Of a stretch of 64,000 bases of DNA, positions 16,716 to 26,625 are shown in pieces (the first letter of the stretch is position 1; each line of letters opens with the position of its first letter). The translations under genes and the position numbers were made by a program. The notes beneath the pieces are model-generated. The model ran no database searches. It was not told the DNA's origin and saw only the letters and a program-made list of their open reading frames with translations. The stretch is taken from the NCBI GenBank assembly GCA_003605115.1, contig QZKY01000012.1, positions 1-64,000 of the forward strand. Reading direction: 5' to 3'. The DNA comes from Oxalobacter sp. (GTDB lineage Bacteria; Pseudomonadota; Gammaproteobacteria; Burkholderiales; Burkholderiaceae_D).

Positions 16716-17687
16716 TCAGGGGGTCAAATCTTTGTATTGACCATACGCCATAATCTTTTGCATGCGTGCCGCCAGCAAATCTTTGGTCTTCACGCCTTGG
16801 AACTGACGCAGCGTATCAGCCAATGCGCGCTTGAGCATGGCTGCCATCTGCTTCGGATCGCGATGCGCGCCACCCAGCGGTTCGTTAATGATTTTGTCGA
16901 TCAAACCCATGGACTTGATGCGATGCGCCGTCAAACCCAGTGCGTCGGCGGCGTCGGAAGCGCGCTCAGCGGTCTTCCACAAGATGGACGCACAGCCTTC
17001 CGGTGAAATGACAGAGTAAATGGAATATTGCAGCATCAAGATCGAATCGCCGACGGCAATGGCCAGTGCACCGCCGGAGCCGCCTTCGCCAATCACGGTC
17101 GTGATAATCGGTACCTTGAGTTCCGCCATCACGTAGAGGTTATGGCCAATCGCTTCGGACTGACCGCGCTCTTCGGCGTCAATGCCGGGAAACGCCCCCG
17201 GGGTATCTACAAAAGTGAAAATCGGCAAGCCAAATTTTTCTGCCAGCTTCATCATGCGCATCGCCTTGCGGTAGCCTTCCGGCTTCGGCATGCCGTAATT
17301 ACGGTACACGCGCTCTTTGGTATCGCGACCTTTTTGGTGACCAATCACCATGCAAGCCTGACCGTTGAAGCGCGCCAAGCCAGCGACGATAGCCGTGTCA
17401 TCCGAGAAAGTGCGATCACCGTGCAACTCATGAAAATCGGTAAAAATTTCGTTGACGTAGTCAAGCGTGTACGGACGCTGCGGATGACGCGCGATCTGCG
17501 ACACTTGCCACGGGGTCAGCTTCGAATAGATATCCTTGGTGAGCTGCTGACTCTTTTTCGCGAGGCGCTCGATTTCTTCGGAGATATCAACGGCAGAGTC
17601 ATCCTGCACGAAACGCAATTCCTCAATCTTGGAATCGAGCTCCGCAATCGGTTGCTCAAAATTCAAAAAAAATGTTGTCTTGCCCAC
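16716..17687 (-). CDS. accA: Acetyl-CoA carboxylase carboxyltransferase subunit alpha
   Basis: The alpha half of the carboxyltransferase that transfers CO2 from biotin to acetyl-CoA, the first step of fatty-acid synthesis; it partners AccD. The 323-residue sequence shows [17 protein letters not shown], the [12 protein letters not shown] segment, [18 protein letters not shown] and [15 protein letters not shown] start at 17687 is chosen: AAGGA lies about 7 nt upstream and the resulting start [12 protein letters not shown] fits the family, while the ATG at 17711 would precede its own ribosome site. Confidence 0.96.
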   Translation of the reverse strand: MGKTTFFLNFEQPIAELDSKIEELRFVQDDSAVDISEEIERLAKKSQQLTKDIYSKLTPWQVSQIARHPQRPYTLDYVNEIFTDFHELHGDRTFSDDTAIVAGLARFNGQACMVIGHQKGRDTKERVYRNYGMPKPEGYRKAMRMMKLAEKFGLPIFTFVDTPGAFPGIDAEERGQSEAIGHNLYVMAELKVPIITTVIGEGGSGGALAIAVGDSILMLQYSIYSVISPEGCASILWKTAERASDAADALGLTAHRIKSMGLIDKIINEPLGGAHRDPKQMAAMLKRALADTLRQFQGVKTKDLLAARMQKIMAYGQYKDLTP

Positions 17688-17773
17688 GGTGTGTTCCTTT
17701 CTCACCATCATGCGGCGCAGCGGTTTGCGCCATGATTACGCCATACCTCGCCCGTGTGAGGCGCGGATGAAAA

Positions 17774-17816
17774 CAAGGGGGTGGTTAAAAAATTATCAAA
17801 ATGCTCACCCTCTTGT
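17774..17816. other. Inverted repeat between alkA and accA
   Basis: Arms aacaagggggtg and caccctcttgtt pair over 12 bp with one G-T wobble across an AT-rich loop of about 20 nt. It lies just beyond the alkA stop and upstream of accA. It could be the alkA/cysS terminator, though the loop is large and there is no clean T-run. Confidence 0.4.
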
Positions 17817-17822
17817 TACCGG

Positions 17823-18467
17823 TCAGTATTCTACCGGAACTGGATCCAAACTGCGCCACAAATACCAGGTTGCCACTGTGCGCCATGGATCCCAGTTTGC
17901 CGCCACTTCACGCGCATCACTACGCGAAACTGGCTCGCCGGAAAAATAGCAGGTACTGATGCCTTTCAGCAACCCCAAATCATCCAAAGGCAAAACATTG
18001 GGGCGAAGCAGATTAAATATCAAAAACATCTCCGCTGTCCAGCGTCCAATGCCACGAATGCTTGTCAATTCTGCAATCACTTCTTCATCCGGCATGGCTG
18101 ACCACTTGTTGGAATGAACACGACCGTTCTTGAAATGATCAGCCAAATCAATGAGATATTCCACCTTCCGCTTGGAAAGCCCACACTCACTCAAGCCTTC
18201 CTTGCCGGCAGTTAAAACATGCGTCGGTGTGCATTTTGGACACGCTTGCAAAAAACGTTGCCAAACTGACTCTGCCGCCTTCACTGAAATCTGTTGCCCA
18301 ACGATGGAACGCGCCAAGGTCAAAAAGGGATCGCCTCGCCCGACCAGTTGCATGTCGCCAAATTGCGGAATCAGTTTTTTCATCACGCGGTCGCGCTTCA
18401 TCAAATCGGCCTTGGCGTCCTCCCAGTAGGGGGGAACCGTGATAACCGGCTTGGTTCTCTTGATCAT
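17823..18467 (-). CDS. alkA: DNA-3-methyladenine glycosylase II (AlkA/Mag, short form)
   Basis: A base-excision repair glycosylase removing alkylated purines. The 214-residue HhH-GPD protein has [15 protein letters not shown], the helix-hairpin-helix [15 protein letters not shown] and the catalytic aspartate in PLDDLGL. It lacks the N-terminal beta-domain of E. coli AlkA (282 residues) and resembles the short Mag form. I place the start at 18467 because ATG there overlaps the cysS stop as ATGA, implying translational coupling. Confidence 0.88.
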   Translation of the reverse strand: MIKRTKPVITVPPYWEDAKADLMKRDRVMKKLIPQFGDMQLVGRGDPFLTLARSIVGQQISVKAAESVWQRFLQACPKCTPTHVLTAGKEGLSECGLSKRKVEYLIDLADHFKNGRVHSNKWSAMPDEEVIAELTSIRGIGRWTAEMFLIFNLLRPNVLPLDDLGLLKGISTCYFSGEPVSRSDAREVAANWDPWRTVATWYLWRSLDPVPVEY

Positions 18468-19843
18468 GCGCGCCGCCACTCCGTGACATTGCCGGGTTTG
18501 TCTTCCAGCACAATGCCCTTCTCCAGCAAGGCCTTGCGAATGCGATCCGCTTCGGCGAAATTTTTCTCTTGCTTGGCTTGCTTGCGCGCTTCGATCATTT
18601 GCGTGACCATCGCATCGTCAACATCCGCGCCACCTTGCAAAAACGCTTGCGGATCACGCTGCAGCAAACCGAGGACGCCCGCCAGCGATTTCAATTGCCC
18701 CGCCAGACGCGGCGATTTCGTGCGATTGACTTCCGTCACCAATTCAAACAGCACGGAAATGGCAACCGGCGTATTGAAGTCATCATTCATCGCTTCCATG
18801 AAACGCGCCGCATGCGGTTCGTTCCAATCCAGCGGTAAATTATCGGCAATCACATCCTTGCAAGCTGTGTACAGGCGCGTGAGCGCATTCTTCGCATCGT
18901 CGAGATGCGCGTCGGAATAATTGAGCGGGCTGCGATAATGCGCGCGAATGATGAAAAAACGCACCACTTCCGCATCGTAACGCTCCAGCACTTCGCGGAT
19001 CGTGAAAAAGTTACCGAGCGATTTGGACATTTTTTCATCGTCCACACGCACAAAACCATTGTGCATCCAGTAATTCACAAAGGTGTGCTGGCACGCCCCT
19101 TCAGATTGCGCGATTTCGTTTTCATGATGCGGGAATTGCAGATCCGCGCCACCGCCGTGAATGTCGAAATGTTCGCCCAGCAGCGCGCTCGACATCGCCG
19201 AGCATTCAATGTGCCAGCCAGGACGGCCATTGCCCCACTTCGATAACCATTTCACTTCCTGCGGCTCGGCGTCCTTGGACGCTTTCCACAACACAAAGTC
19301 CAGCGGATCGCGCTTGCCGGTGTTGACATCCACGCGCTCGCCTGCGCGCAAATCGTCCAGCGATTTTCCCGACAACTTGCCATAACCCCTGAAATCGCGC
19401 ACGGAAAAATTCACGTCACCATCAGATGACTTGTACGCCAGTCCATTGGCTTCCAGTTTTTCGATAATGCCCAGCATTTGCGGAACAAACTCCGTCGCTT
19501 TCGGCTCGTGGTCAGGTGGCAGAATACCGAGTGCATCGGTATCTTCATGCATGTACTGGATAAAGCGCGCGGTCAGATCCGAAATGGTTTCGCCATTTTC
19601 CACTGCACGCGCAATGATCTTGTCGTCAATATCGGTGATATTGCGCACATAAGTCACGTCATAACCCAAGGCTTTCAGCCAGCGGTACACCACATCGAAC
19701 ACGGTCATCATCCGGGCATGGCCGATGTGACAGTAGTCATACACCGTCATGCCGCACACATACATGCGCACTTTTCCTGGCTCGATGGGCTTAAATTCTT
19801 GCCTTTCTCGCGCCATCGTGTTGTAAATCTGCAATCTACTCAT
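18464..19843 (-). CDS. cysS: Cysteinyl-tRNA synthetase
   Basis: Charges tRNA-Cys. The 459-residue class Ia synthetase has the zinc-site Cys and HIGH motif ([19 protein letters not shown]), the catalytic-core [13 protein letters not shown] and [15 protein letters not shown], and KMSKSLGN. Length is normal. It overlaps the glycosylase gene by 4 nt and is divergent from the TPR/transpeptidase operon across a 230-bp gap in which I see no clear promoter. Confidence 0.97.
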   Translation of the reverse strand: MSRLQIYNTMARERQEFKPIEPGKVRMYVCGMTVYDYCHIGHARMMTVFDVVYRWLKALGYDVTYVRNITDIDDKIIARAVENGETISDLTARFIQYMHEDTDALGILPPDHEPKATEFVPQMLGIIEKLEANGLAYKSSDGDVNFSVRDFRGYGKLSGKSLDDLRAGERVDVNTGKRDPLDFVLWKASKDAEPQEVKWLSKWGNGRPGWHIECSAMSSALLGEHFDIHGGGADLQFPHHENEIAQSEGACQHTFVNYWMHNGFVRVDDEKMSKSLGNFFTIREVLERYDAEVVRFFIIRAHYRSPLNYSDAHLDDAKNALTRLYTACKDVIADNLPLDWNEPHAARFMEAMNDDFNTPVAISVLFELVTEVNRTKSPRLAGQLKSLAGVLGLLQRDPQAFLQGGADVDDAMVTQMIEARKQAKQEKNFAEADRIRKALLEKGIVLEDKPGNVTEWRRA

Positions 19844-20073
19844 GGGAATTCGTCTTGCGCTGGTGGATTATTGGGTGGTGTTTGGTGAATAACGCCTGAT
19901 AATGTGCCTCGACCCCGGTTTCATATCATGCGCAAATCGTGTCGCCTCTTTTTTGACCCTCTTGTCATGCTTCCGCTCTTTCATTCTCTGTTGAGGAAGC
20001 GAATTTGATAGAATCGAAAATTGAGGCGCAAAGTATAACATTTGCGCTCGTAAATTTTCTCATTCTCTTTTTT

Positions 20074-21069
20074 ATGAATCGCTCCCTTCGCTACCCGCCA
20101 CTTTTTCACACGCTTCTCGTCTGCATCCTTCTTGCCTTACTGCCGTTTCATTCCGCGCAGGCCGATGATCGGGCTGAGGCGCGCGCACTTGCCAGCAGCG
20201 GCAAACTTCCTGAAGCCTTGCGTACCGCCGACAAATACCTGGCACAACACCCCAACGATCCCAGTATGCTTTTTTTGAAAGGGATGATCCTGACGCAGCA
20301 AGGACAACGCGAGAAAGCGATTACGACGCTCACAAGACTGACAGAGAAACACCCGGCTTTGCCCGAACCTTATAACAATCTTGCTGCACTGTACGCCGCC
20401 ACCGGCCAGTACGACAAGGCGCGCGCTACGCTGGAAGCCGGCATGCGCACACACCCGGCTTATGCCAACCTTTATGAAAACCTGGGCGCCGTCTATGCCA
20501 AACTCGCCAGCCAGGCGTATGACAAAGCGCTCCAGACCAAGGCCGTCTCCGGTACTGATCAAACCAGGCTGGCGCTTGTCCATTCGCTGAGTACTGACGC
20601 GCCCAGCACAAAAGTGCAAGGGATGATCGTGGCAGTAACGCCCACGGCGGTTGAACCGACGCCTGTCGCCCCAATCAAAACCGAAGCCCCCAAGACTGAA
20701 ACCCAAGCGCCTGAAACAAGTAACACGACAGTCGTCCGTGATGCCGTCGTTCAAACCCTTGACGACTGGGCTGCGGCCTGGAGCAATCAGGACGTGAAAA
20801 AATATTTGGGGTTTTATGCCAGCGATTTCAGAACGCCCAGAGGCAAATCCCGCAAAGCGTGGGCGGAAGATCGCCGGGCACGCATCGTTGGCAAAAAACG
20901 TATCAGCGTAAAAGTCGAATCACCGCAGATTACTGTCTCAGGCAACACCGCAACGGCAAAATTCAAACAGGCATATTCCTCAGATCGTTTGTCGGTATCG
21001 AGCAGAAAAACCATCGTGTTCGTAAAATCGAATGGCGAGTGGAAAATCCGCCAAGAGCAATCCAATTAA
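20074..21069 (+). CDS. Exported TPR protein with C-terminal NTF2-like domain
   Basis: A 331-residue periplasmic protein of unknown exact role. It has a signal peptide (residues 1-31, ending FHSAQA), about four TPR-like helical repeats (33-170), a Pro/Thr/Glu linker (195-225) and an NTF2/SnoaL-like domain (about 228-330: LDDWAAAWSNQDVKKYLGFYASDF...GEWKIRQEQ). A similar C-terminal domain ends the transpeptidase encoded 36 bp downstream, suggesting both act at the same cell-wall site. The start is ATG 20074 (MNRSLRYPP); the 23 extra upstream codons would precede the signal peptide oddly. Confidence 0.8.
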   Translation: MNRSLRYPPLFHTLLVCILLALLPFHSAQADDRAEARALASSGKLPEALRTADKYLAQHPNDPSMLFLKGMILTQQGQREKAITTLTRLTEKHPALPEPYNNLAALYAATGQYDKARATLEAGMRTHPAYANLYENLGAVYAKLASQAYDKALQTKAVSGTDQTRLALVHSLSTDAPSTKVQGMIVAVTPTAVEPTPVAPIKTEAPKTETQAPETSNTTVVRDAVVQTLDDWAAAWSNQDVKKYLGFYASDFRTPRGKSRKAWAEDRRARIVGKKRISVKVESPQITVSGNTATAKFKQAYSSDRLSVSSRKTIVFVKSNGEWKIRQEQSN

Positions 21070-21105
21070 ATAATTACGATAAAAAGATAACGGTGATTTA
21101 GTTTC

Positions 21106-22425
21106 ATGCTGCCTCTCCTTGACCACAACGCGTCCATCGCCGCAACACGTGCGCCCTTGCAAACAGGGTGTGTTTTGACTTTACCCGCTCAATGCTGCCG
21201 TTCCTTATGCATTGCACTTGTCGCACTGTTTGCGCTGACGTGCTTTTTCGCGACAACGCCGTCACACGCCAAGTCGAAAAATCGCACCAGTCAACGCGCC
21301 AGCCACAACCTTCCCAACCCCGACAAGCTGCTGGCTGGCATCTATATGGATCTGGCGACAGGCCAACTTCGCGCAGCGCTAAACAAAGCAGACAAACTGG
21401 TTGAGGCTTACCCCAAATTCCATCTTGCGCATCTGGTGCGCGGCGATTTGTTGATGATGCACGCGCATCCCATCAGGACTTTCGGTGCCGCGCCAAACCA
21501 TACAAGCACTAACAAGCTCGAGGAACTCCGCGCCGAAGCGATGGTAAGGCTGAAAACCCTGCACTATAAACCCGACCCGAATCTCTACCCACGCGCCTTT
21601 TTGCAACTGCGTGAAGGGCACCGATACGTCGTGCTGGTCGACACAAAAAAATCGCGCCTCTTTGTTTACAAAAACAGGGGCGACAAACTGTCCTTGCTGA
21701 ACCATTACTACATCTCACAAGGCAAATTGGGCGTACACAAAACACGTGAAGGCGATCAAAAAACACCCATCGGCATTTATCGCATCACCAGCCGCATACC
21801 CGGTGCCAAACTTCCGGATTTTTACGGCACGGGCGCACTACCCTTGAATTATCCGAACGACTGGGAAAAGGTGTTAGGGCGTGGTGGTTCCGGCATCTGG
21901 TTGCATGGCATGCCTTCCGAAAGTTTTAGTCGCCCACCGCTGGCTTCCGATGGCTGTGTTGCACTCACTAACCCTGACATGGCAGATCTGGCCAGTACCC
22001 TGGATATATACAAGACGCTTGTCGTCATCAGCGATGACGTTGAAATGGTCAATGAAACGGTTTTGAAAAAGGATCGCGTATTTGCCAATAGTTTGCTTGA
22101 GAAATGGCGTCGCGATATGGAATACGGAAATCGCACCTATCTGTTGAAGCACTACTCAACCCAATTTCGCTCCAATACGAACGAGGACTTGAGCACCTGG
22201 TTCGACAAGCAGCACCCCGCACACGCCAAATCAACAAGCACTTACACCGTGAGAAATCTGAGTCTGCTGCGCTATCCCGGCTACGAAAACATGATCGCCG
22301 CCGCCTTCAATCTGGATGTGCGGCACGGCAGCGTGACTTCACAAACCCGGCGCTTCCAGCTATGGACAAAAGAAGGTGCGCATTGGAAAATCGTTTATGA
22401 AAACACCATTAAGGACTTTTTGTGA
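21106..22425 (+). CDS. L,D-transpeptidase (YkuD/ErfK) with NTF2-like tail
   Basis: A periplasmic enzyme of the L,D-transpeptidase family, which makes or attaches cross-links in peptidoglycan using a catalytic Cys. Of 439 residues, 1-55 contain a signal/anchor, 60-110 a TPR-like helical part, and 170-310 the YkuD domain with IWLHGMP (His near 267) and SDGCVALTNPD (Cys near 284). About 320-439 form an NTF2-like domain resembling the tail of the upstream TPR protein. It is like the Cds6-type architecture. Its TGA stop overlaps the next ATG by one base, coupling it to ppiA. The first in-frame ATG leaves about 34 residues before the hydrophobic core, so a later start is possible. Confidence 0.88.
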   Translation: MLPLLDHNASIAATRAPLQTGCVLTLPAQCCRSLCIALVALFALTCFFATTPSHAKSKNRTSQRASHNLPNPDKLLAGIYMDLATGQLRAALNKADKLVEAYPKFHLAHLVRGDLLMMHAHPIRTFGAAPNHTSTNKLEELRAEAMVRLKTLHYKPDPNLYPRAFLQLREGHRYVVLVDTKKSRLFVYKNRGDKLSLLNHYYISQGKLGVHKTREGDQKTPIGIYRITSRIPGAKLPDFYGTGALPLNYPNDWEKVLGRGGSGIWLHGMPSESFSRPPLASDGCVALTNPDMADLASTLDIYKTLVVISDDVEMVNETVLKKDRVFANSLLEKWRRDMEYGNRTYLLKHYSTQFRSNTNEDLSTWFDKQHPAHAKSTSTYTVRNLSLLRYPGYENMIAAAFNLDVRHGSVTSQTRRFQLWTKEGAHWKIVYENTIKDFL

Positions 22426-22991
22426 TGAACAAAACACTGCGCCGTTTCGCTGCGATTATTTCCGGCATCGCACTCACACTCACCTGCCTGACCACGTGGG
22501 CGGCGGATAACCCACGCGTGCTGATGAGGACCAGCATGGGAGATATCACGCTAGAACTCTATCCCCAACAAGCGCCCAAAAGCGTGGCCAATTTTCTGCA
22601 ATATGTGAAAGAGGGACACTATAACGACACCATCTTCCATCGCGTGATCGACAACTTCATGGTGCAGGGTGGGGGCTTTGACAAAAACATGCACCAGAAA
22701 CCCACGCGCGCGCCCATCGAGAACGAAGCCAAAAACGGGCTTTCAAACGCGCCTTACACGCTGGCCATGGCGCGCACCCCGGATCCGCATTCAGCAACCG
22801 CCCAGTTTTTCATCAATGTCAAACACAATATCTTCCTCGACTATCCGGGACAAGATGGCTGGGGCTATGCGGTTTTTGGCAAAGTCGTCAAGGGAATGCA
22901 CATCGTGGATAAAATCAAACAAGTTCCCACTGGCCGAATGAATGTTCCAGTGCAGCAAGTTGTTATCGAATCTGTCACACTCGTGAAATAA
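22425..22991 (+). CDS. ppiA: Periplasmic peptidyl-prolyl cis-trans isomerase (cyclophilin)
   Basis: Catalyses proline isomerisation in exported proteins. The 188-residue cyclophilin has a signal peptide (to about residue 27, TTWAADNP), then [23 protein letters not shown] and the conserved GYAVFGKVVKGM. The ATG at 22425 overlaps the transpeptidase stop (TGATG); a GTG one codon earlier is less likely. The next gene encodes a close cytoplasmic paralogue, indicating a tandem duplication with one copy exported. Confidence 0.93.
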   Translation: MNKTLRRFAAIISGIALTLTCLTTWAADNPRVLMRTSMGDITLELYPQQAPKSVANFLQYVKEGHYNDTIFHRVIDNFMVQGGGFDKNMHQKPTRAPIENEAKNGLSNAPYTLAMARTPDPHSATAQFFINVKHNIFLDYPGQDGWGYAVFGKVVKGMHIVDKIKQVPTGRMNVPVQQVVIESVTLVK

Positions 22992-23054
22992 ACTGATAAA
23001 CTCTCGCTTAATCTCTCTTCTTGCAAGCAATTTTACTTACCAACAAGGAAAAAC

Positions 23055-23543
23055 ATGGCGGTTCTTTTCACTACCAATTTCGGCGATTTCAAAATCGAAC
23101 TCGATTCGGCCAAGGCACCCCAAACGGTTGAAAACTTCCTGAGCTACGTTCGCTCCGGCCACTACGATGGCACGATTTTTCATCGCGTCATCCCGGGCTT
23201 CATGATTCAGGGTGGCGGTTTCGAATCGGGTATGAAGCAAAAACCAACACAATCGCCCGTTAAAAATGAGGCAAACAACGGCCTGGTTAATGACACCTAT
23301 ACCATTGCAATGGCACGCACGTCTGACCCACACTCAGCTACTGCGCAATTCTTCATCAACGTCAACGATAACAACTTCCTCAACTATCCGGGACAAGACG
23401 GCTGGGGCTACTGCGTATTCGGCAAGGTATCGGAGGGCACAGACGTCGTCGACAAGATCAAGACTGTCCGCACAACGCGCGCTGGCATGCATGCCGACGT
23501 GCCGGTTGAAGATGTGATCATCCAAAAAGCGACCGTCGTCTGA
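23055..23543 (+). CDS. ppiB: Cytoplasmic peptidyl-prolyl cis-trans isomerase B
   Basis: A 162-residue cyclophilin without a signal peptide. It has [50 protein letters not shown] and a normal E. coli PpiB-like length. Preceded by AAGGAAAAAC, it sits 63 bp after ppiA and 31 bp ahead of lpxH. This ppiB-lpxH order is widespread in proteobacteria. Confidence 0.95.
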   Translation: MAVLFTTNFGDFKIELDSAKAPQTVENFLSYVRSGHYDGTIFHRVIPGFMIQGGGFESGMKQKPTQSPVKNEANNGLVNDTYTIAMARTSDPHSATAQFFINVNDNNFLNYPGQDGWGYCVFGKVSEGTDVVDKIKTVRTTRAGMHADVPVEDVIIQKATVV

Positions 23544-23574
23544 TCGCGCCGCAAACGTCTCACGGTCTTTCGTT

Positions 23575-24387
23575 ATGCTAACGATATCGGCGCAACCCCA
23601 AACGGTTGCGCTGTTTGTTTCCGATCTTCACCTCAGCCCCTCGTGTCCGAAAACCACGCAAGCGTTTTTTGAATTCCTGCGTACCCGCGCAGCGCAAGCG
23701 CAACGCCTGTATCTATTGGGTGACATCTTTGAAGCCTGGGCGGGTGACGATGACCTTTCTGCGCCATTCAACCAATCCGTCGTACAAGCCATTCGTGCTG
23801 CGGTCGAATCTGGCGTACAGGTGTTCTGGATCAGCGGCAATCGCGATGTGCTGGTCGGTCAGGCTTTTGCGCAAGCAACAGGCTGCACCTTATTGCCCGA
23901 TCTGTGCGTCGTTGATCTGGCAAACAAACGGATTGTCATCGCGCACGGTGACGCGCAATGCACGCACGATCATGCCTACATGGCCTTCCGCGCCAAAACG
24001 CATCACCCGATCTGGCAAAAGCTATTCCTGACTTTACCGCTCAGTTTGCGACAATGGATCATCGGTAAGCTGCGAAAAAACAGTGCGCGCACCAAACAAA
24101 CCAAATCGCAAATGATGATGGACGTCAATCAAGCTGCCATCGATGCCATCTTTGATTCAACGGGTGCAAGCGTCATGATCCACGGCCACACGCACCAGCC
24201 GCAACGACATGACTCCGCTGATGGAAAACGCTCGCGTTATGTTTTACCGGACTGGGATTGCGAAACCAAACCCGAACGCGGCGGATGGGTTACCTTGTAT
24301 GCAGACGGATCGCTACGCCGTTTCGATATTCAGGGAAGGATTGTGACGACGTACCCACAACAGCATTTCCCTGCTGGAACGCGGTAG
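23575..24387 (+). CDS. lpxH: UDP-2,3-diacylglucosamine diphosphatase
   Basis: Hydrolyses UDP-2,3-diacylglucosamine to lipid X in lipid A synthesis at the inner face of the inner membrane. This Mn-dependent calcineurin-like phosphoesterase of 270 residues shows all metal motifs: FVSDLHLS, LLGDIFEAWAGDD, ISGNRDVL, IAHGDAQC and IHGHTHQP. It is slightly longer than E. coli LpxH (240). It is the last gene of the TPR-transpeptidase-ppiA-ppiB-lpxH run and is followed by a GGGGTCAG palindrome. Confidence 0.95.
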   Translation: MLTISAQPQTVALFVSDLHLSPSCPKTTQAFFEFLRTRAAQAQRLYLLGDIFEAWAGDDDLSAPFNQSVVQAIRAAVESGVQVFWISGNRDVLVGQAFAQATGCTLLPDLCVVDLANKRIVIAHGDAQCTHDHAYMAFRAKTHHPIWQKLFLTLPLSLRQWIIGKLRKNSARTKQTKSQMMMDVNQAAIDAIFDSTGASVMIHGHTHQPQRHDSADGKRSRYVLPDWDCETKPERGGWVTLYADGSLRRFDIQGRIVTTYPQQHFPAGTR

Positions 24388-24409
24388 CATGATCTAACCG
24401 CAGCGCGAG

Positions 24410-24470
24410 GAAAAACCGGGGTCAGAGTTTTTTTACGCGCAGCGTAAATTACTCTGACCCCGAATTTTTC
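24410..24470. repeat. GGGGTCAG palindromic element, copy B
   Basis: A perfect 11-bp outer inverted repeat (ggggtcagagt 24418-24428 / actctgacccc 24451-24461) extended by gaaaaa/tttttc flanks, with an inner stem ttacgc-gca-gcgtaa. It lies between lpxH and chrA. Together with copy C at 26530-26588 it brackets the chrA-cysE pair. Confidence 0.8.
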
Positions 24471-24529
24471 CGACTAAAAAACTTGATGCCGACTCTTCGC
24501 ATTACATCGTTACTCGCGTCAGTTTTACG

Positions 24530-25702
24530 CTATGCCAACATCCACCCCACCAACCCAACAAGCGCTCCGCCTGCAATCAACCACGTTGTGTTGATTTTGT
24601 AGCGCACCAGCAGCACCAGACTCGCGATGGCCGTTGCGGCTGTCACGACATCCACCACCGAGGCCACACCGAGTTGCCACGTCACCGCCGCCATCAAGGC
24701 CAGCGACGCCACATTCAAACCGTCGAGCAAACTGCTGAACCAGGCAGAGTTGCGCATGCGCGGAATGAACGGATTTGAAATCGCCACAAAGATAAATGAT
24801 GGGGAAAATATCGCGACTGTCGCGGCCACCGCGCCCGCCGCGCCGCCGAGCACATAGCCAATAAACGTTGCCGTGGTAAAGACGGGCCCTGGCGTCACTT
24901 GCCCGATAGCGATCGCATCCAGCAATTGTTTTTCCGTGAGCCAGCCGAAATGCGCCACCAGATCGGCATGCAAAAATGCGAGCAACACATAGCCGCTGCC
25001 GTACAGGATGGCACCTATCTTGAAAAAGGTGAGTGAGAGTTGCCACAAACTGTAGGCAACGGGGGTAAGGGGAGAAGTGGTATCGCCAGCGCTCGTCATG
25101 ATAGGCAGCGCAGCGACCGACATCATCCCACTTCGAATGCGGTGTGCATTGACCACCAGCATCGTGAGTAATCCCGCGCCAAACAGCAAGGCTATTTCAT
25201 TCAAGCCCATCGCATAGCCCGCCAGCACCGCGAGTCCTGTCACGATGGTCAACTTGCCTTTGAGTGCTTTGCTGCCCAGCACCCACAGGGCTTGCGCAAT
25301 GATCGCAATCACCACCGGCTTCACGCCCACCATCAACCATTGCACTTGGGGCAAGCTGCCATACGCAACGTACAACATTGCCAGCGCCAGCACGATCAGC
25401 ATCGCCGGAAAAATGAAACACACACCCGCAAGGATCAATCCTCGCCACCCGGCGCGCAGGTAGCCGATGTGAATCGCCATCTCGGTGGAGTTGGGTCCCG
25501 GAATCAGATTGGTGGCACCAACCAGATCGAGAAAGGCTTGATCGCTCAACCATTGACGACGCTGGACCACTTCTTCATGCATCATCGCAATGTGCGCAGC
25601 CGGACCACCAAAGGCAGTGAACCCAAGCCTCAAAAAAAGACGGGCGACTTCGGATAGAGAAGAATGGTGTGACGCAGAAAGATTAACGTCAGGATCTGGC
25701 AT
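24530..25702 (-). CDS. chrA: Chromate transporter ChrA (two-domain)
   Basis: An inner-membrane chromate efflux protein of the CHR superfamily, long form (390 residues) with two homologous CHR halves. The first has GFTAFGGPAAH and LIPGPNSTEM. The second has KIGAILYGSGYVLLAFL and VTPGPVFTTATFIGYVLGG. About ten hydrophobic segments are visible. It starts 6 nt after cysE on the same strand, so the two are very likely co-transcribed. Chromate enters cells through sulfate transporters and depletes cysteine, so pairing with cysE is functionally sensible. Confidence 0.92.
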   Translation of the reverse strand: MPDPDVNLSASHHSSLSEVARLFLRLGFTAFGGPAAHIAMMHEEVVQRRQWLSDQAFLDLVGATNLIPGPNSTEMAIHIGYLRAGWRGLILAGVCFIFPAMLIVLALAMLYVAYGSLPQVQWLMVGVKPVVIAIIAQALWVLGSKALKGKLTIVTGLAVLAGYAMGLNEIALLFGAGLLTMLVVNAHRIRSGMMSVAALPIMTSAGDTTSPLTPVAYSLWQLSLTFFKIGAILYGSGYVLLAFLHADLVAHFGWLTEKQLLDAIAIGQVTPGPVFTTATFIGYVLGGAAGAVAATVAIFSPSFIFVAISNPFIPRMRNSAWFSSLLDGLNVASLALMAAVTWQLGVASVVDVVTAATAIASLVLLVRYKINTTWLIAGGALVGLVGWMLA

Positions 25703-25708
25703 CCGCCG

Positions 25709-26461
25709 CTATTCCACCAACTTGCGGAATTTTTCCAGATCGAACTTGGCCGACTCAGGCAGGCTTTCATGTGAAATGCCGGCTTTGTCGAGCGCAGCGG
25801 TCAACACGCGAATTTGCTGATCCTGCGCAGCCGCATGATTGATCAGTCCTTGCAAGGCTTTGATCAAGGGATCGGCGAGATCCGGCGTAATACCGTAGGA
25901 TGAGAAAACGCGTGTGGCAGCATCCGCCTCGGCATCCACCTGTTCTTCCTTGAGAATAATGCGCGCGGGATTGCCCACCGCCGTTGCGCAGGGCGGCACT
26001 TCCTTGAACACCACCGCGTTCGAACCGACTTTGGCATCGTCGCCAACCGTAAACGCGCCCAGCACTTTCGCGCCCGCACCAATAATCACGCCCTTGCCAA
26101 GCGTGGGGTGACGCTTCATCCCTTTGGAAAGCGAGGTGCCGCCAAGCGTAACGCCTTGGTAAATCGTGCAATCGTCACCCACTTCTGCGGTTTCACCGAT
26201 CACCACGCCAAAGCCGTGATCGATGAACACGCGCCGCCCGATGGTCGCACCCGGATGGATCTCGATCCCGGTCAAGATTCGGCCCATATGGGAAATGAAG
26301 CGCCCCAGCCATTTCAGGCCACGCGTCCAGCACCAGCGCGCAAGGCGGTGCATGACAATCGCATGCAATCCCGGATAGCAGGTCAGCACTTCCCACGCGC
26401 TGCGGGCTGCAGGATCGCGCTTGATAATATTGGCAATGTCTTCGCGAAGTCTGGGGAACAT
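25709..26461 (-). CDS. cysE: Serine O-acetyltransferase
   Basis: Acetylates serine with acetyl-CoA, the first step of cysteine synthesis, normally in complex with CysK. The 250-residue protein has the N-terminal helical domain ([20 protein letters not shown]) and a left-handed hexapeptide-repeat domain with [23 protein letters not shown] and GVTLGGTS. The C-terminal tail ([11 protein letters not shown]) lacks the usual terminal Ile that inserts into CysK, although other tails exist. It is the upstream gene of the cysE-chrA pair; cysK lies far away at 62421. Confidence 0.95.
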   Translation of the reverse strand: MFPRLREDIANIIKRDPAARSAWEVLTCYPGLHAIVMHRLARWCWTRGLKWLGRFISHMGRILTGIEIHPGATIGRRVFIDHGFGVVIGETAEVGDDCTIYQGVTLGGTSLSKGMKRHPTLGKGVIIGAGAKVLGAFTVGDDAKVGSNAVVFKEVPPCATAVGNPARIILKEEQVDAEADAATRVFSSYGITPDLADPLIKALQGLINHAAAQDQQIRVLTAALDKAGISHESLPESAKFDLEKFRKLVE

Positions 26462-26529
26462 GGTGAAGATCGTGTGGTTCGGTTCTAAAGTTTAATGATA
26501 GCGGAGAAAATAGGAACAGCGTTTTTTCG

Positions 26530-26588
26530 GGAAAATCGGGGTCAGCGTAAATTTTTCTTCGAAAAATAAAACTCTGACCCCGGTTTCC
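26530..26588. repeat. GGGGTCAG palindromic element, copy C
   Basis: Outer arms gaaaatcggggtcagcgt and actctgaccccggtttcc with an inner stem tttttc-ttc-gaaaaa. It lies between rlmB and cysE. It has the same nested structure as copies A and B, with diverged inner arms but conserved self-complementarity. Confidence 0.8.
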
Positions 26589-26625
26589 CTCTTACCCCTA
26601 AATATGTATGCTTTACACCCCCTAC

